DNA from: Taeniopygia guttata
Taxonomy: Eukaryota; Chordata; Aves; Passeriformes; Estrildidae
Assembly: GCF_048771995.1 (NCBI RefSeq)
Contig: NC_133063.1
Span: 9,960,001 to 10,024,000 of the forward strand
Length of the DNA: 64,000 nucleotides
Reading direction: 5' to 3'
Shown in pieces: positions 48,201-61,517 of this stretch. The number at the start of each line of letters is the position of its first letter. The first letter of the stretch is position 1. Made by a program: the position numbers and the translations under genes. The notes under the pieces are model-generated. The model saw only the letters and a program-made list of their open reading frames with translations. It did no database searches and had not been told where the DNA came from.

Positions 48201-49916
48201 AAGTGCTCTGGGGGAGCTGGAAAGATTCCAGTCCTCAGCATCTTCAGCCAGGCAGGGCAGGTGCTGTCTGCTCAGAAACTTGCAACTCTGCTTTGCTCCA
48301 GCCACAGGACTAGCCAGAGCTGCCACTTACTGATGCTGGATGCTCAGGCCCTGCAGTGGCAGCAGGTGCACTTTGGTGGGAATCTTCCTCCCATTTGGCC
48401 TCTTCTTCAGGAAGACATGCATCCAGAGGAGGCTCAGAGGTCTGTTTTGGGCTCTGCAGATAGACAGCAGTGTCAGGGACAGGGAACCTCTCTATTCAGC
48501 TCTAGAGCCAGATACACTAAGGAGAAATCTTCTGCAGAGAAATGGCATTCTAATTGTTCAAACTCAAGTCAAATGGGCCAGTTAGATGGGACTGTAGTCT
48601 CTTGTACAGGAGAAATTCCATCATGGCTTTAAGAACCAAACAACCCCACTTTCAGCTGCTTAAAAGCTCTGAAAAGGAACTGGAGAAAACAGCCTGGGAT
48701 CCAACTCCTCCTGCAGATTCTACTGCTGCTGCTGCTTCTGCTGCTGCTGCTGCTGCAAAGGGCCTGGACTGTTCTTTCATTCATCCAACCAGGCTGGCAC
48801 TGGACTGCACCAGGCCCAGCTCACAGCTTGCTCCACAATTGTCAAATGCTACCCACACCAAAGGCTCCTTTCCCACTCACCCAAGGAGCGGATTCTCTCC
48901 AGGCACGGGTGATGTGACCTGCAAGACAAAAGGGAAAAAGAAGCAGATGCTGTAAGGAAACTGCCTGTGCTGGGCAAGCCCACCAAATAGTCAGCAACCA
49001 AAGACAGAGCATTCTGCTTTCACTCCATCACTCCAGCAGCAACCCTTGTGTCACACAGCAAGGCAACAGCACTAACTACTGCCTCGTGTCTACCCTTTGT
49101 CCTCTTTGGCCTCTCAACCCATAGAAACTCGAGACTGAGAAAGTCCCAGTGGTTCTGCAACAGGCATTCCAGCTTCTGCCCCACCGCAACCAGCAGGAGC
49201 TACAGCTCCTCTCTTCCCTGGATTTCAGTTTTCTGAAGGGATTGCATGCAGCAATTGCCATGAGCTTACTGAAAACCCTTCCCCAAAAAAGCTTCACCCA
49301 AGTCCCCTTTAGCCATGGTGGCAGTTCCGTGGGGACACAGCGCAGGAACAGCTCCTGGGTTCAGGAGCATACAAGAACTGCTCTGAAATGTCCATCTCAG
49401 AGGCCTTTTCCAAGCTGATCCTGTGATTTCATCCGAGAAGGAATGGCTCTTTTAGCACTCAGGAAGTGTCAAGTTCCACAGGCACATGCTGGGATGAGGG
49501 AATGCAGACAAGAAGACTTGAACTGAGGGACTTTCCCTCAGTGCTGGAGAGCAGTGCACAGCTTTTCCAAGGACTTCTGCCAAGCTCTCCCAGTCCTCCT
49601 ATCTTGGAAGTTGTCTGGCTTGAGCCAGCAAACTGAGGAGATTCCAGACCCCATGGGCACAGGCTATGCCACGGGAGGAGCGGAGCCCCTGCAGGCTACA
49701 TTACAAATGCTGCCCAGGCCCCTCTGGCTAGAGACACCCCCTTCTTAGCTGCAGCTGCTGACAGCAGCTTTACCCAACTCAAGGCCTCTTGGTGGCATTT
49801 TGGTGTCCATATGCCACACTGCACAAAACCGTCCACTTACGTGCCAGCTGGGTGAAAAAGTACCCAGAATAGGCCACGGAGAAAGCCGTGCAAACTGCAG
49901 CACACACTCTCTCCAT
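42270..49916 (-). CDS. PAK3-like Ser/Thr kinase, compact copy C
   Basis: Same 13-exon plan as copy B: 49841-49955 (ATG 49914-49916), 48881-48918, 48331-48453, 47680-47802, 47281-47452, 46261-46324, 46086-46134, 45494-45606, 44861-44978, 44111-44210, 43487-43683, 42748-42885, 42270-42359. The frame is open and all catalytic motifs are present ([28 protein letters not shown]). Changes relative to B include HSKQ for HCKQ before the catalytic loop, KRRSAVG for KRSSAVG in the activation loop (phospho-site Ser kept), and GTLKLQ for GTPKLQ near the C-terminus. An active kinase is likely. Confidence 0.85.
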
Positions 49917-49955
49917 GGCCTGAGCAGCGCTGCCCAAGTCTGCACCAGACAACGC

Positions 49956-50288
49956 CTGCGGGGAAAAACCAAAAATCCTGCGAGTCCTGCTGGCAGAGAC
50001 CTCGGCGATCAGCAGGTTCCGCCTGCAGTCAGCGTGCCACTGAGCTGCTCTGCTCACTGAGCCCTGCCGGGCCTGGGCACAGCAACTTTGCCTTGGCAAC
50101 GCTGGGATGCGGCCCCTGACATCACAATAGCAGCCACCCTGGGCTGGTTTGTGAACTCACAGAGTGCAGAGAACCAGATCTTCCCTACAGCTCAGGCCAA
50201 AAAAAGCCTGCAAAGCTCTCCTCTGCTACAAAGCAAGACAAAAAGCCCTCCTAGTCCATAAGCTACTGCTCAAGGCATCTAAGAGTAA
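49956..50288 (-). promoter_or_regulatory. Promoter/5' UTR of copy C
   Basis: The X-box-like site is at 50087-50100 and the CRE/CAAT-like block at 50117-50135, identical in arrangement to copies A, B and D. Confidence 0.55.
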
Positions 50289-51013
50289 CTCCAAGAACAC
50301 ACTAATCCCCTACAGCCCACCCGGAGAAATTGAGCACTGAGAAGGGAGCGGGATGTGAGGAACCACATCAGTGCTCTTTGGCCACTAATGCTTCTGAGCA
50401 AAAACCAGAAGGCTTCTTCCAGTTGGACCTTGCTCAGTTCAGGAAAGCAGAAAACAAGGAGAAGCACTACTTCAATTACATTTAGAGGTTTCTCCTAGCT
50501 ACAGAGACCAGGTCATGGATCTTTCAGCACTGTTTATTCATTTTACATCACAGCCGTGGGTGTGATTTCAGCAGGGAAATGCCATGACCACAAATGCAAG
50601 GGGGATCCTTCTTTCTGGCTCCCTCTAGCAGAGAGGCCTTGGGACCAAAGCACCACCACCATTTCCCTGCCAGTTCTGTCCTTCCACAGTAGTTTTTAGG
50701 CCACGGGGTTGAGATGAGTGGCACGGAAGTGACAGCTCTGACACACAACTGAAACCATCAGGGCCAGGGTGGCACGTGGGACTGTTTTTCCGCTCCAGCA
50801 GAACAGTGCAGTCCAGAGTGGTGACACTGATACCAAGTGAGTTCAGCCAAGCCAAAAGGGAGTCCAGCCAAGCCCAGTGGAGCCCAGCAGGGTGGTAGGA
50901 AGAGGCAGTGGAGCGGCAGATCCGATTCCCACGTGCACACCCAGCGTGGCAGACTGATGGTAGCGGCAGTGCCAAACAGAGCTCTGCAGGGAGAGACACC
51001 CATCACCATCGCC
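50289..51013. other. Upstream intergenic segment of copy C
   Basis: Counterpart of 39784-40508. No gene seen. It runs into the LTR-like element at 51014. Confidence 0.5.
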
Positions 51014-52173
51014 GCTGCCACCATCTGCCGCGTCCTCGCCCCCAACCACTGATCTCCAGTCCACTCAGCCCCAGCTAGCTCTCCAAGGGGCGAGTAGGGC
51101 AGCAAGAAGCACTCCCTGCTGGACCTGGATGGGCTTTTGGGAGTGCCTCCATTGCTCCCAAGGCGTAGCTGATCCCACTGGCGAATAAGAAAGAGTTTCT
51201 TGTCAGGGGTAGAACTCCAAAGCTTTATGGAGGCGGCAAAGAGCCCAACTGCACCTGATCACAACCTGCTGACAAGAGCACCAGAGAGGTGCAAACCACC
51301 AATTAAATAGAGAGAAGGAGGAGAACTGACTTGCCAATGAGAAAACAGTAAGGAGTGACTCTTGTACAAACTGACAATGAGGGTATCCAATGAGGGAGGA
51401 AAGGGGAAGGGGCCCCAGGCCCTCACCCAACCACCTGACGCTCTGGATGGAAGCTTCAAGATGTAAGGGAAGGCACACCGAGTGACGGACAAGGCATCTG
51501 GGAGGAGACAGGGGAATGTCTCTGTACTTACAGGGTGATGGACACTTGAGGAGGGATGGGAAAACTAGGGATAAACCAAAGGGGCACAGAGGGGTACAAG
51601 GGGATAAACCATTTTAAAATCGAAATACAATGAAAATACAATAAAGTATAAAAACACAACTCCACAATCGGGTACTGCTAATACAACAGGAAAGCAGGAG
51701 CAGGGTTGAGGCCTGTCACAAAGTGGGTTAGGGTAGAATCTGGGGAGGCATGGCCAGTGCCCTCCTGGCAAGGGCACGGAAAAGGAGGGCAGATGGCAGA
51801 TGGCTGGTGGCTGGCCTGTGCTCTTGAGCAGGTTCCATCTCCAGTCCTGTCCTTCTCAAGGATAGTGGGTACAGGGACGTGGTGGATGAATACGAAAACT
51901 GGAAAAGGAAGTCTGTTAAATATTGTGCAACTAAAATTTAAATTTAAATGATCATCAAATATACTGTCAATTGCCACAAAACATCGCACAGTAAATGATT
52001 TTGAATCATCACTATATGATGACTATGTATCTATATATATAGATAGCTATACTATATCTATATATTATATACTAATAATGTATCAAACGTACATTGAAAC
52101 AAAAAACCAGAGTCCATGGGAGAGTTTAAAGTCTAGGGGACAAGATAAGGGAAAGGTTAAAATCTAAAGGACA
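51014..52173 (-). mobile_element. LTR-like fossil between copies C and D
   Basis: Almost identical to 40509-41668, including the shorter AT microsatellite. It therefore moved with the tandem duplication and is not an independent insertion. Confidence 0.5.
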
Positions 52174-52774
52174 TTGCCCCAAGAAGTCCTCCAGCAGGCC
52201 CACAGGCCTCCACAGTGGCTCACGCAGCTCCAAACTGCACAAGTCTTCACTCCCACATGTTGGCCTTAGTTCCCGTGGCAGAACTTGCCTTCCCACGGGA
52301 CGCTCACCTGTGCCCGAGCCTGTGGAGAAGCCCGGCTCCCTCCCCATCTGCCCACAGCAGCACAGACACTCCCAACCTTTCCCAAGAGCTGCAACACAAC
52401 CACAGCCACAGCAGCATGCCCTGCATTGCCACCACTGCTCTGCTCCATTTTGCCCCACTCTGCTCCTCTAGTCACTGCTGCCAGCCTGTCTCTCCACTAG
52501 AGGTTGTGGCCTGGAGGCACCAAGGTCAGAAGACCTTTGCCCACTTCCAGACCATGCCACAAACCTCAAAGATGGCTTTTCCCACATTTAAGAAACACCT
52601 GACCATTCAGAAGCAAATTTAGAGCTTATGCACAGCATGAGAACAAAGGGAGGCTTCCAGCACAGTGAAGGTTTTATGTATTACCGTATTTATTTACACT
52701 ATCAGTCTAAACAAACTAGAAACTACGAGCTATCAACTAGAAACTACAAAAAACACCAATGGCCTCTTGCAGGG

Positions 52775-55700
52775 CTAGTATCTCCTGTCGGCCATAAACT
52801 GCTGCGTCGCCATGATCAGAGGCGTCAGGCTGGAGGTCGGCTTGGCTGAGGTTACAAAAGGATGCTGCCCAAAGAGAAAAAGAAGAAATTAATTTCTACT
52901 GACCTCACAGGCTGAAACTGGCTTTCTCTGGCAAGCAGAAAGATACACAAAGGAGGGCATTCTGTGCACCTCTGTCTCCACATCCAGGACCATGCTACAT
53001 GAGCCAAACAAGGCTCCCAATCCCACAAATCCATTAACCCAGATGGCTTCAGCTGAATGAGATTTGGTCTAGGCGACCTGGAAAGGCTCCTTCCAACCCA
53101 TACCAGGCCAGGGTTCTCCTCTGTTTTCCTTTGAAAAGCCCCCAGACTGGAGATTCTCAGCAGCAGGGCCCATCTGCCGCCTTGGACTTGAGCAGACGAG
53201 GAGCCCCTGGCAGCGGGCGGCCGGCGCACCCGGCAGCCGCTTTGCCTTTTACCTGCTGAAGTTCCTGGGCAGACCAGCGCCTGTCCTCGTCTGTCTCCAG
53301 GCAGCAGCAGAGAAAGTCTCGCAGCCAAGCCGACTGTTGCCTGGGCTTCTGCAGCTTCGGGGTGCCCCTGGTGCTTATCAGCTGCTGAACCTGGAGAAGA
53401 AGGAAATGCCACGCTCCACCTGTCTCCTTCACACGCCAAACTGCTCACACAGACCCCACTGGACAAGCTCCACTCCCCAGTGGCTCTTTACTCCCTGCCA
53501 GAGGGAGGGAGATACCTTTCCTACCCCTACTAAAAGAACCCAAAGCCAGAGGCAGCCGTAGCCAGTCCAACATGCAAAGGCTCTTGCCTTGACCCCTGAT
53601 TTCATTGGCTGATGGAATTAGGAGCAACTCCATCAGCAGCAGCACACTTTGCTTCTCTCAGCACTGACACCAGCTCTACAGGTGAGGTGGAAGACAGACT
53701 TTAATCTAACTGTACTATTTCCAAGGATTCCTCCCATAAAATGCAGCTCACTGCTCCTTTAGGTAAAGCTGCTCACTGCTCTCTTAGGCAAAGCTTCCAC
53801 CAAGGAAAAGGCATAGTGATTTTCTTGTGCTATTCATGATGAAATGCCAAGGGGATAATCTGGGCAAGAAGCATAAGAGACTATGCAGCCTGGCACCAAT
53901 CATTGTCAGGTGTTAGCAAGCTTCCCAGGCAGCAGAATGGGAGTAGATTTAGTCAGAGTGACAGGAGCATCTGAGGGTAGTTGCAGCGTACCGTGCGAGA
54001 GGTGTTCATCAGGTAAGGAGGTGCTCCTTCCACCATCTCGATCCCCACAATGCCAAAGGACCAGATGTCCACTTTGGGGCCGTAGGGCTTCCCTGTGAAA
54101 ATTTCTGGCGCCATCCAGTGAGTAGTCCCAACAGCTGAACTCCGTTTGCTCTGCTCAGCGGTGAGCTGAGCAGCAAGGCCAAAATCAGCTGAGGAGAAAA
54201 AACACTCACATCAAGCCAGCTTGAAAAAGGAAAGCAAAGAAAAGAATTCCCCACTGAATCAATGTCTAAGAAGGCAGTGTGGAATCCAGCTGTACCAGGG
54301 GCATGCTGCTATTCCTCGAGCCTGCAGCTGAGGAAATACGCAATTGGCCACTTTGCAAAAGCCCCGGACTTCAGGCAGTGGCTTTTAGTCCCCTGAAGCT
54401 ATTAGACTGCTGCTGCCTTGCTGGGGAAGGGACACACACAAGCCAAAGGCGCTCCTGACCCCTTCTGCCCAGCTACAGCTCCCTGCACCTTGTGGCTGTG
54501 CTCTGCGCTCGCAGCAGGGCAGCCTGCACTGCCACAGGCACCAGGGAAGCGGCAGCACCCAAAGGCAGCCCCACACCGCAGCCCGCCACGGCTGAGCCTG
54601 GCCAGCAACACCCACCCAACTTGACAGAGCCGTCCAAGCCCAGGAGAATGTTGTGGCTTTTATGTCTCGGTGGATCACTTGCTTGGAGTGAAGGAAATCC
54701 AGGCCTTGCAGGCACTGAGAGAGGAAAAAGGAACACGAGCCTGAGTGGATTTCGTGCCACAAGCAGGGCAGTGGCACACCTGCAAGACTGACTTCCTGGG
54801 GGTTGGTGAGCCACGGCAGGCCAGGCTGCTGGCAAAGGCAGCAGAGCTGGCTGCTCCAACACGAGGACAGCAGAGCTTTTCTAAGGGCGTGGTTGTTTGC
54901 TTTTGAAAGGGAAAGGGCAATTGTTGCTCTGGCCAGTGCCCTGCAAACACAGACTCAAGGTGCACTGCTGCAGTGCCTGTACTCTCTGCAGCCAGACAAC
55001 AGTGTCTGCTTTTGCAAACACCACTTGGGGTGCAAGGCTCTCCTTTGAGGCTGAGCTCTGTGAGAGTCCTGTGAGGATCTCTTTGTCTTTGCCACTTGCT
55101 CAACATGGTGCCACCAGCCACTTTGCTCTTGTGGGGAAGGAATGCAGCACACACAGGCTCCAGGCAAGGCTTTAGAGAGGCAAACACAAACACACTAGAA
55201 GAAGGGCAGGCACATTGGCAGGCACTTCATCTGCTCTTGCTACTGCCAGGTGTAAGAGAAAGGCAGAAAGGAAGCTTGGAAGGGGAAATCTCTCCTCTCC
55301 TTATCACCCATTTGGAAGGGCGGTCCCGACCAAGCCATGGGAAGAAACAAGCGCCATCCCTTACCTCCCGAGAGACAGCTGCTATCTCTCCTTCTGCCAT
55401 ATGAGTCTCCCTAATGACATCGTGTAAAGAACCTCCGTCCATGTATTCCATCACCAGCCAGAGTTCCTCATCCACCAGGTAGCTGAAAGGAGGAAACAAC
55501 AGCCTGGAGATGAAGGTGTGCACTTACATGACCTGATGGATTCTTGCTCCTGTGTCTCTCTCAGAGGAAGACAGGAGGAATAGTCATTCACAATGCCCTA
55601 CAGGGCTTGAACTCTATGTAGTCTAAAGGCTGCTTGGTATCCACACCAATGCAACAGGCCAAGGGAAATACAATCTACAGTGCTTTGTCAGCACTGGAGA

Positions 55701-58700
55701 CCCATGGGAAAAAATCAATTGCCAAAACAAATGAAACCACGTGGAGAGAGGACAGGAACTTTGAGGCTGTTGGCCCAGTGAGACAGGGCCAAGGCTGGTC
55801 TTTGAAAGCACACTTCAAACTAGGTACGCCAGCAAAGATGAACGCAGCCCCAATGCAATCTCCTCCCAGGACGCTGTAGATCAGCCCAGAAATAGGAATT
55901 AACAGCTCCATCCTCTGCCAGCCGCCAAAGGAGTGGTTGAACTTCTGGCTTGCAGGATGTGAATGACCTTTCATGGCAGAACAGCAGAACCACTCACCTG
56001 TCTACAAAGGTCACAAGATTGGCATTCTTATTGCCACGCATGATCTGGATTTCATTCAGGCACACCTCGCTGTTGCTCTCTTCCAGAAGACTAATTTTCT
56101 TTATGGCCACCTAAAACAACATGGAAAACATGAACCAAAGTTGGTGGCACAGAACCACCAGGGGAACACAGAGACAGTGCTGATGGGGTGACAGAGCTGG
56201 GCTGGGCCAAGCTTCCTTGTGGCTGGACATCAGACCGCTTGCTTGGGCACCTCCCAGGACAAAGAGCCAGATAGCCTTTGCCTTGGAAACCTGGCAGAAA
56301 CATGGTCTATGCTGTCCACCTCAAAGCTCTAACACCACTCACCGATCCCGCAGACTTCCCCCATGGCTTTACTTGATCATCCCCATTTTCATTCACACAC
56401 CTCTTGCAAGCAGAAAGTCAATTTCTGCCAGAAAACATGGAGCAAAACTGCTGGACAACCTCTAGGGGGCTTGATCATTCCACTGGCATTCTCCCTTTCA
56501 CAGCAAGAAAGCAAACTCTTCCAGACATGACAGATCAAATGCTGTCCTAAAACAGTTCTGCAGAAGCTGTGGCGCTGCTTGACGCTTACCTCTTCTCCTG
56601 TGGCAGTCTCCACTGCCATGCACACCGTGCCAAAACCCCTAGAAACAAAACGGCCGCAGAGAAAGAAGAAGTCCTTTAGTCCCTGCAAGTGCAGGAATCC
56701 ACAGTACAAGAGGAAAAAAGTCCAGGGACAAACAGTAAATGGAAAGAACTGTGGCTGCACTCACCCTCTGCCAATTGTTTCCAGTTCTGTGTATTTTGCC
56801 TCAGGATCTCCCTCGCTCACCAGCATCTCTGTAAAAATCCCAAGGAAAGATGCTCCCTTCAAAAGAGATCCCACCCTGCAGCAGATCAGAAAGGCAGCCC
56901 CACTCTCTGGGACACTGCGTCCTTTCAACTCACTCCCTCAGGAAACAACACCACCACCACACCGCCACCACCTAAAAAACAACAGCAGCAGGACAAGCAG
57001 CCCTGCAGCACAGATGGCCTGTCCAAAACTAGAAGTCTAAACTAAAATCTAAGCACATCAAGAAACAGTCAGAGGAGACAGGGATCAGAAAAGTGTAAGC
57101 AAGAGAAGTGATTGTTGCCTACAGACATTAAGGGCAGCAGGACAAACACAACCTTTCTGTTTGGGCAATGAACACTCTGGGACATTCAACAAAAGATTTA
57201 ATCCTTGCAAACATGCAAGGCATGTTGGGTTCTGGAATCCATTTTTATCAACAGCTGCCCTTTCCAGAACAGGAAGAATATTGCAAAGTGCCTCCAGCAG
57301 AGCTAAGAACTCCAGCTTGAAGCAGGACTTTGCCTAAACAATGCCCTTCTGCCGCTCAAGAGCAGCAGCTGATGTTCTACCCTACTGTGATGGGCCTTGG
57401 GAATGAGGTCCCTCAGCTTTTAGGACAGGCTGAGCTCTGAAGATGACCTTGGCCTTGCCCCACAGGAGCTGGGCCCCACAGGAGCTCCTGGAGGCCTCCT
57501 CATGTGCTCAGTCACAGCCTCCTGCTCAGCCAGAAACAATCTCTGCTCTGCCTTTTGCCTAGAGGGAAGCTCAGGCAAGGCCAAACCAGGCCCAGCTGCC
57601 CTCCGAGGCAGGAGCAGCAGCCCAGAGATCCCTCCCCACCTCAGAGCACAGCAACAGCTCCTGTGGGGAGGCCTCAGGAGCTGGCACTCAGCTGAGGAGG
57701 AACAGGAGCTGGGACAGCTCTTGCTGACACACGCACGCACACACCAGGCACTGCTGCGGCACACAAGGGTCACAAAGGACGTACTCAGCATGGCCAGGCA
57801 CTTGTCCTCTGTCTTCTCTCCCAGCAGCTCCCTACTGCCAGAGGAACTAGTCGTGCTCCAGGTGCACGAGCTGCTCCTGCTTGAGTTTCCAGCTTGGGCA
57901 CTGGAGGCTTCTTCAGCTGCAGCTTGTGCAGGTGCCACGACAGAGGAGCTGGAGCTCTGGGACAAGAAATTAATTTGGGTCACAAATGTGCCTGGCAGAG
58001 ATGCCCCTCTGATCTCATTTCAAATGCAAGCCCTGAGGAAGATGCTGCTGGCCACATCCAGGGCTCTTCACCTCTCAGCTTTTGCAGCCCACTTCTCCAG
58101 CTCAAGGCCCCGAACCCAAAGCCTGCTTTTACATGAGGGACAGAATGTCACCAAAGACACTGCTAACCCAAACAGGCACTTACTGATGCTGGCTGCTCAG
58201 GCCGCGGGCTGACAGAAGGGGCAAGTTCATTGGCACCTTCCTCCTCTTCAGCCTCTTCCTCGGGTGCAGAGGCAGCCGGAGCAGGTGCTGGCGCTGCCCT
58301 TGTGCTCTGTGCGCAGACAGCAGCAGCAGGGTCAGGAAAGAACCTGTCATTCAGAGCCTTACGTCTCTTCAGCTACAGGCCCCGCTGCATCTCAGCTGTT
58401 CCTTTAGCTGCTGACTTTGGCTGTTCTGTGCGGAGGGCCAGGTCCCTTCTGGGGACAGTGTCTCCTCATATCCTGCAAGTCTGTGAACTGCACCTTTGCA
58501 CTACTCTCTTCACTGGGGACAAGGAGCCTGCACAGCCCCTGGGCACAGAGGGCCTCACTTGTACCCCAGGAGCATCCAAAGACATCCTATTGCTACCCCT
58601 TGTCTCTTGCTGAGAAAAATTCCCAGCCCCTGTCAGAACAGTAGAGAAGTGATGCCTAATCGTCCCAGTTCCACACCCCTTCTCCAGGCCTCACAGGCTG

Positions 58701-60420
58701 GGGGAAGTGCTCTGGGGGAGCTGGAAAGATTCCAGTCCTCAGCATCTTCAGCCAGGCAGGGCAGGTGCTGTCTGCTCAGAAACTTGCAACTCTGCTTTGC
58801 TCCAGCCACAGGACTAGCCAGAGCTGCCACTTACTGATGCTGGATGCTCAGGCCCTGCAGTGGCAGCAGGTGCATTTTGGTGGGAATCTTCCTCCCATTT
58901 GGCCTCTTCTTCAGGAAGACATGCATCCAGAGGAGGCTCAGAGGTCTGTTTTGGGCTCTGCAGATAGACAGCAGTGTCAGGGACAGGGAACCTCTCTATT
59001 CAGCTCTAGAGCCAGATACACTAAGGAGAAATCTTCTGCAGAGAAATGGCATTCTAATTGTTCAAACTCAAGTCAAATGGGCCAGTTAGATGGGACTGTA
59101 GTCTCTTGTACAGGAGAAATTCCATCATGGCTTCAAGAACCAAACAACCCCACTTTCAGCTGCTTAAAAGCTCTGAAAAGGAACTGGAGAAAACAGCCTG
59201 GGATCCAACTCCTCCTGCAGATTCTACTGCTGCTGCTGCTTCTGCTGCTGCTGCTGCTGCAAAGGGCCTGGACTGTTCTTTCATTCATCCAACCAGGCTG
59301 GCACTGGACTGCACCAGGCCCAGCTCACAGCTTGCTCCACAATTGTCAAATGCTACCCACACCAAAGGCTCCTTTCCCACTCACCCAAGGAGCGGATTCT
59401 CTCCAGGCACGGGTGATGTGACCTGCAAGACAAAAGGGAAAAAGAAGCAGATGCTGTAAGGAAACTGCCTGTGCTGGGCAAGCCCACCAAATAGTCAGCA
59501 ACCAAAGACAGAGCATTCTGCTTTCACTCCATCACTCCAGCAGCAACCCTTGTGTCACACAGCAAGGCAACAGCACTAACTACTGCCTCGTGTCTACCCT
59601 TTGTCCTCTTTGGCCTCTCAACCCATAGAAACTCGAGACTGAGAAAGTCCCAGTGGTTCTGCAACAGGCATTCCAGCTTCTGCCCCACCGCAACCAGCAG
59701 GAGCTACAGCTCCTCTCTTCCCTGGATTTCAGTTTTCTGAATAGATTGCATGCAGCAATTGCCATGAGCTTACTGAAAACCCTTCCCCAACAAAGCTTCA
59801 CCCAAGTCCCCTTTAGCCATGGTGGCAGTTCCGTGGGGACACAGCGCAGGAACAGCTCCTGGGTTCAGGAGCATACAAGAACTGCTCTGAAATGTCCATC
59901 TCAGAGGCCTTTTCCAAGCTGATCCTGTGATTTCATCCGAGAAGGAATGGCTCTTTTAGCACTCAGGAAGTGTCAAGTTCCACAGGCACATGCTGGGATG
60001 AGGGAATGCAGACAAGAAGACTTGAACTGAGGGACTTTCCCTCAGTGCTGGAGAGCAGTGCACAGCTTTTCCAAGGACTCCTGCCAAGCTCTCCCAGTCC
60101 TCCTATCTTGCAAGTTGTCTGGTTTGAGCCAGCAAACTGAGGAGATTCCAGACCCCATGGGCACAGGCTATGCCACGGGAGGAGCGGAGCCCCTGCAGGC
60201 TACATTACAAATGCTGCCCAGGCCCCTCTGGCTAAAGACACCACTTTCTTAGCTGCAGCTGCTGACAGCAGCTTTACCCAACTCAAGGCCTCTTGGTGGC
60301 ATTTTGGTGTCCATATGCCACACTGCACAAAACCGTCCACTTACGTGCCAGCTGGGTGAAAAAGTACCCAGAATAGGCCACGGAGAAAGCCGTGCAAACT
60401 GCAGCACACACTCTCTCCAT
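52775..60420 (-). pseudogene. PAK3-like kinase, compact copy D, frameshifted
   Basis: All 13 exons are present with intact splice borders: 60345-60459 (ATG 60418-60420), 59385-59422, 58835-58957, 58184-58306, 57785-57956, 56765-56828, 56590-56638, 55998-56110, 55365-55482, 54616-54714, 53992-54188, 53253-53390, 52775-52864. The catalytic-loop exon (54616-54714) is 99 bases, not 100: one base is missing near 54661, straight after the codons for HRDIK, so the frame is lost before the Asn of the catalytic loop and before DFG. The rest is as well kept as in B and C, so the loss is recent or a sequencing/assembly error. If real, the product would be a kinase-dead truncation. Confidence 0.65.
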
Positions 60421-60459
60421 GGCCTGAGCAGTGCTGCCCAAGTCTGCACCAGACAACGC

Positions 60460-60792
60460 CTGCGGGGAAAAACCAAAAATCCTGCGAGTCCTGCTGGCAG
60501 AGACCTCGGCGATCAGCAGGTTCCGCCTGCAGTCAGCGTGCCACAGAGCTGCTCTGCTCACTGAGCCCTGCCGGGCCTGGGCACAGCAACTTTGCCTTGG
60601 CAACGCTGGGATGCGGCCCCTGACATCACAATAGCAGCCACCCTGGGCTGGTTTGTGAACTCACAGAGTGCAGGGAACCAGATCTTCCCTACAGCTCAGG
60701 CCAAAAAAAGCCTGCAAAGCTCTCCTCTGCTACAAAGCAAGACAAAAAGCCCTCCTAGTCCATAAGCTACTGCTCAAGGCATCTAAGAGTAA
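60460..60792 (-). promoter_or_regulatory. Promoter/5' UTR of copy D
   Basis: The X-box-like site at 60591-60604 and CRE/CAAT-like block at 60621-60639 are both preserved, so the damaged copy may still be transcribed. Confidence 0.5.
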
Positions 60793-61517
60793 CTCCAAGA
60801 ACACACTAATCCCCTATAGCCCACCCAGAGAAGTTGAGCACTGAGAAGGGAGCGGGATGTGAGGAACCACATCAGTGCTCTTTGGCCACTAATGCTTCTG
60901 AGCAAAAACCAGAAGGCTTCTTCCAGTTGGACCTTGCTCAGTTCAGGAAAGCAGCAAACAAGGAGAAGCACTACTTCAATTGCATTTAGAGGTTTCTCCT
61001 AGCTACAGAGACCAGGTCATGGATCTTTCAGCACTGTTTATTCATTTTACATCACAGCCATGGGTGTGATTTCAGCAGGGAAATGCCATGACCACAAATG
61101 CAAGAGGGATCTTTCTTTCTGGCTCCCTCTAGCAGAGAGGCCCTGGGACCAAAGCACCACCACCATTTCCCTCCCAGTTCTGTCCTTCCACAGTATTTTT
61201 TAGGCCACGGGGTTGAGATGAGTGGCACGGAAGTGACAGCTCTGACACACAACTGAAACCATCAAGGCCAGGGTGGCACGTGGGACTGTTTTTCCGCTCC
61301 AGCAGAACAGTGCAGCCCAGATTGGTGACACTGATACCAAGTGAGTTCAGCCAAGCCAAAAGGGAGTCCAGCCAAGCCCAGTGGAGCCCAGCAGGGTGGT
61401 AGGAAGAGGCAGTGGAGCGGCAGATCCGATTCCCAGGCGCACGCCCAGCGTGGCAGACTGATGGTAGCGGCAGTGCCAAACAGAGCTCTGCAGGGAGAGA
61501 CACCCATCACCATCGCC
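60793..61517. other. Upstream intergenic segment of copy D
   Basis: Counterpart of 3291-4015, with more substitutions than between B and C. No gene seen. Diverges from B and C after about 61517. Confidence 0.5.

Larger units (their letters stand above)
31168..61517. repeat. Tandem array of three 10.5-kb gene units (B, C, D)
   Basis: Units run 31168-41668 (10,501 bases), 41669-52173 (10,505 bases) and 52174 to about 61517, the last ending in a different flank. All are head to tail with almost base-for-base identity through exons, introns and flanks; small differences are scattered substitutions and few-base indels. Copy A (1-4015) is the matching right part of a fourth unit. Such identity means very recent duplication, gene conversion, or assembly duplication. 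Confidence 0.9.

Noticed and set aside
57502-58212. Long plus-strand open frame of 236 codons
   Set aside because: It runs antisense to exons 4 and 5 of copy D and their introns, crosses splice sites of the real gene, is broken up in copies A, B and C, and matches nothing.
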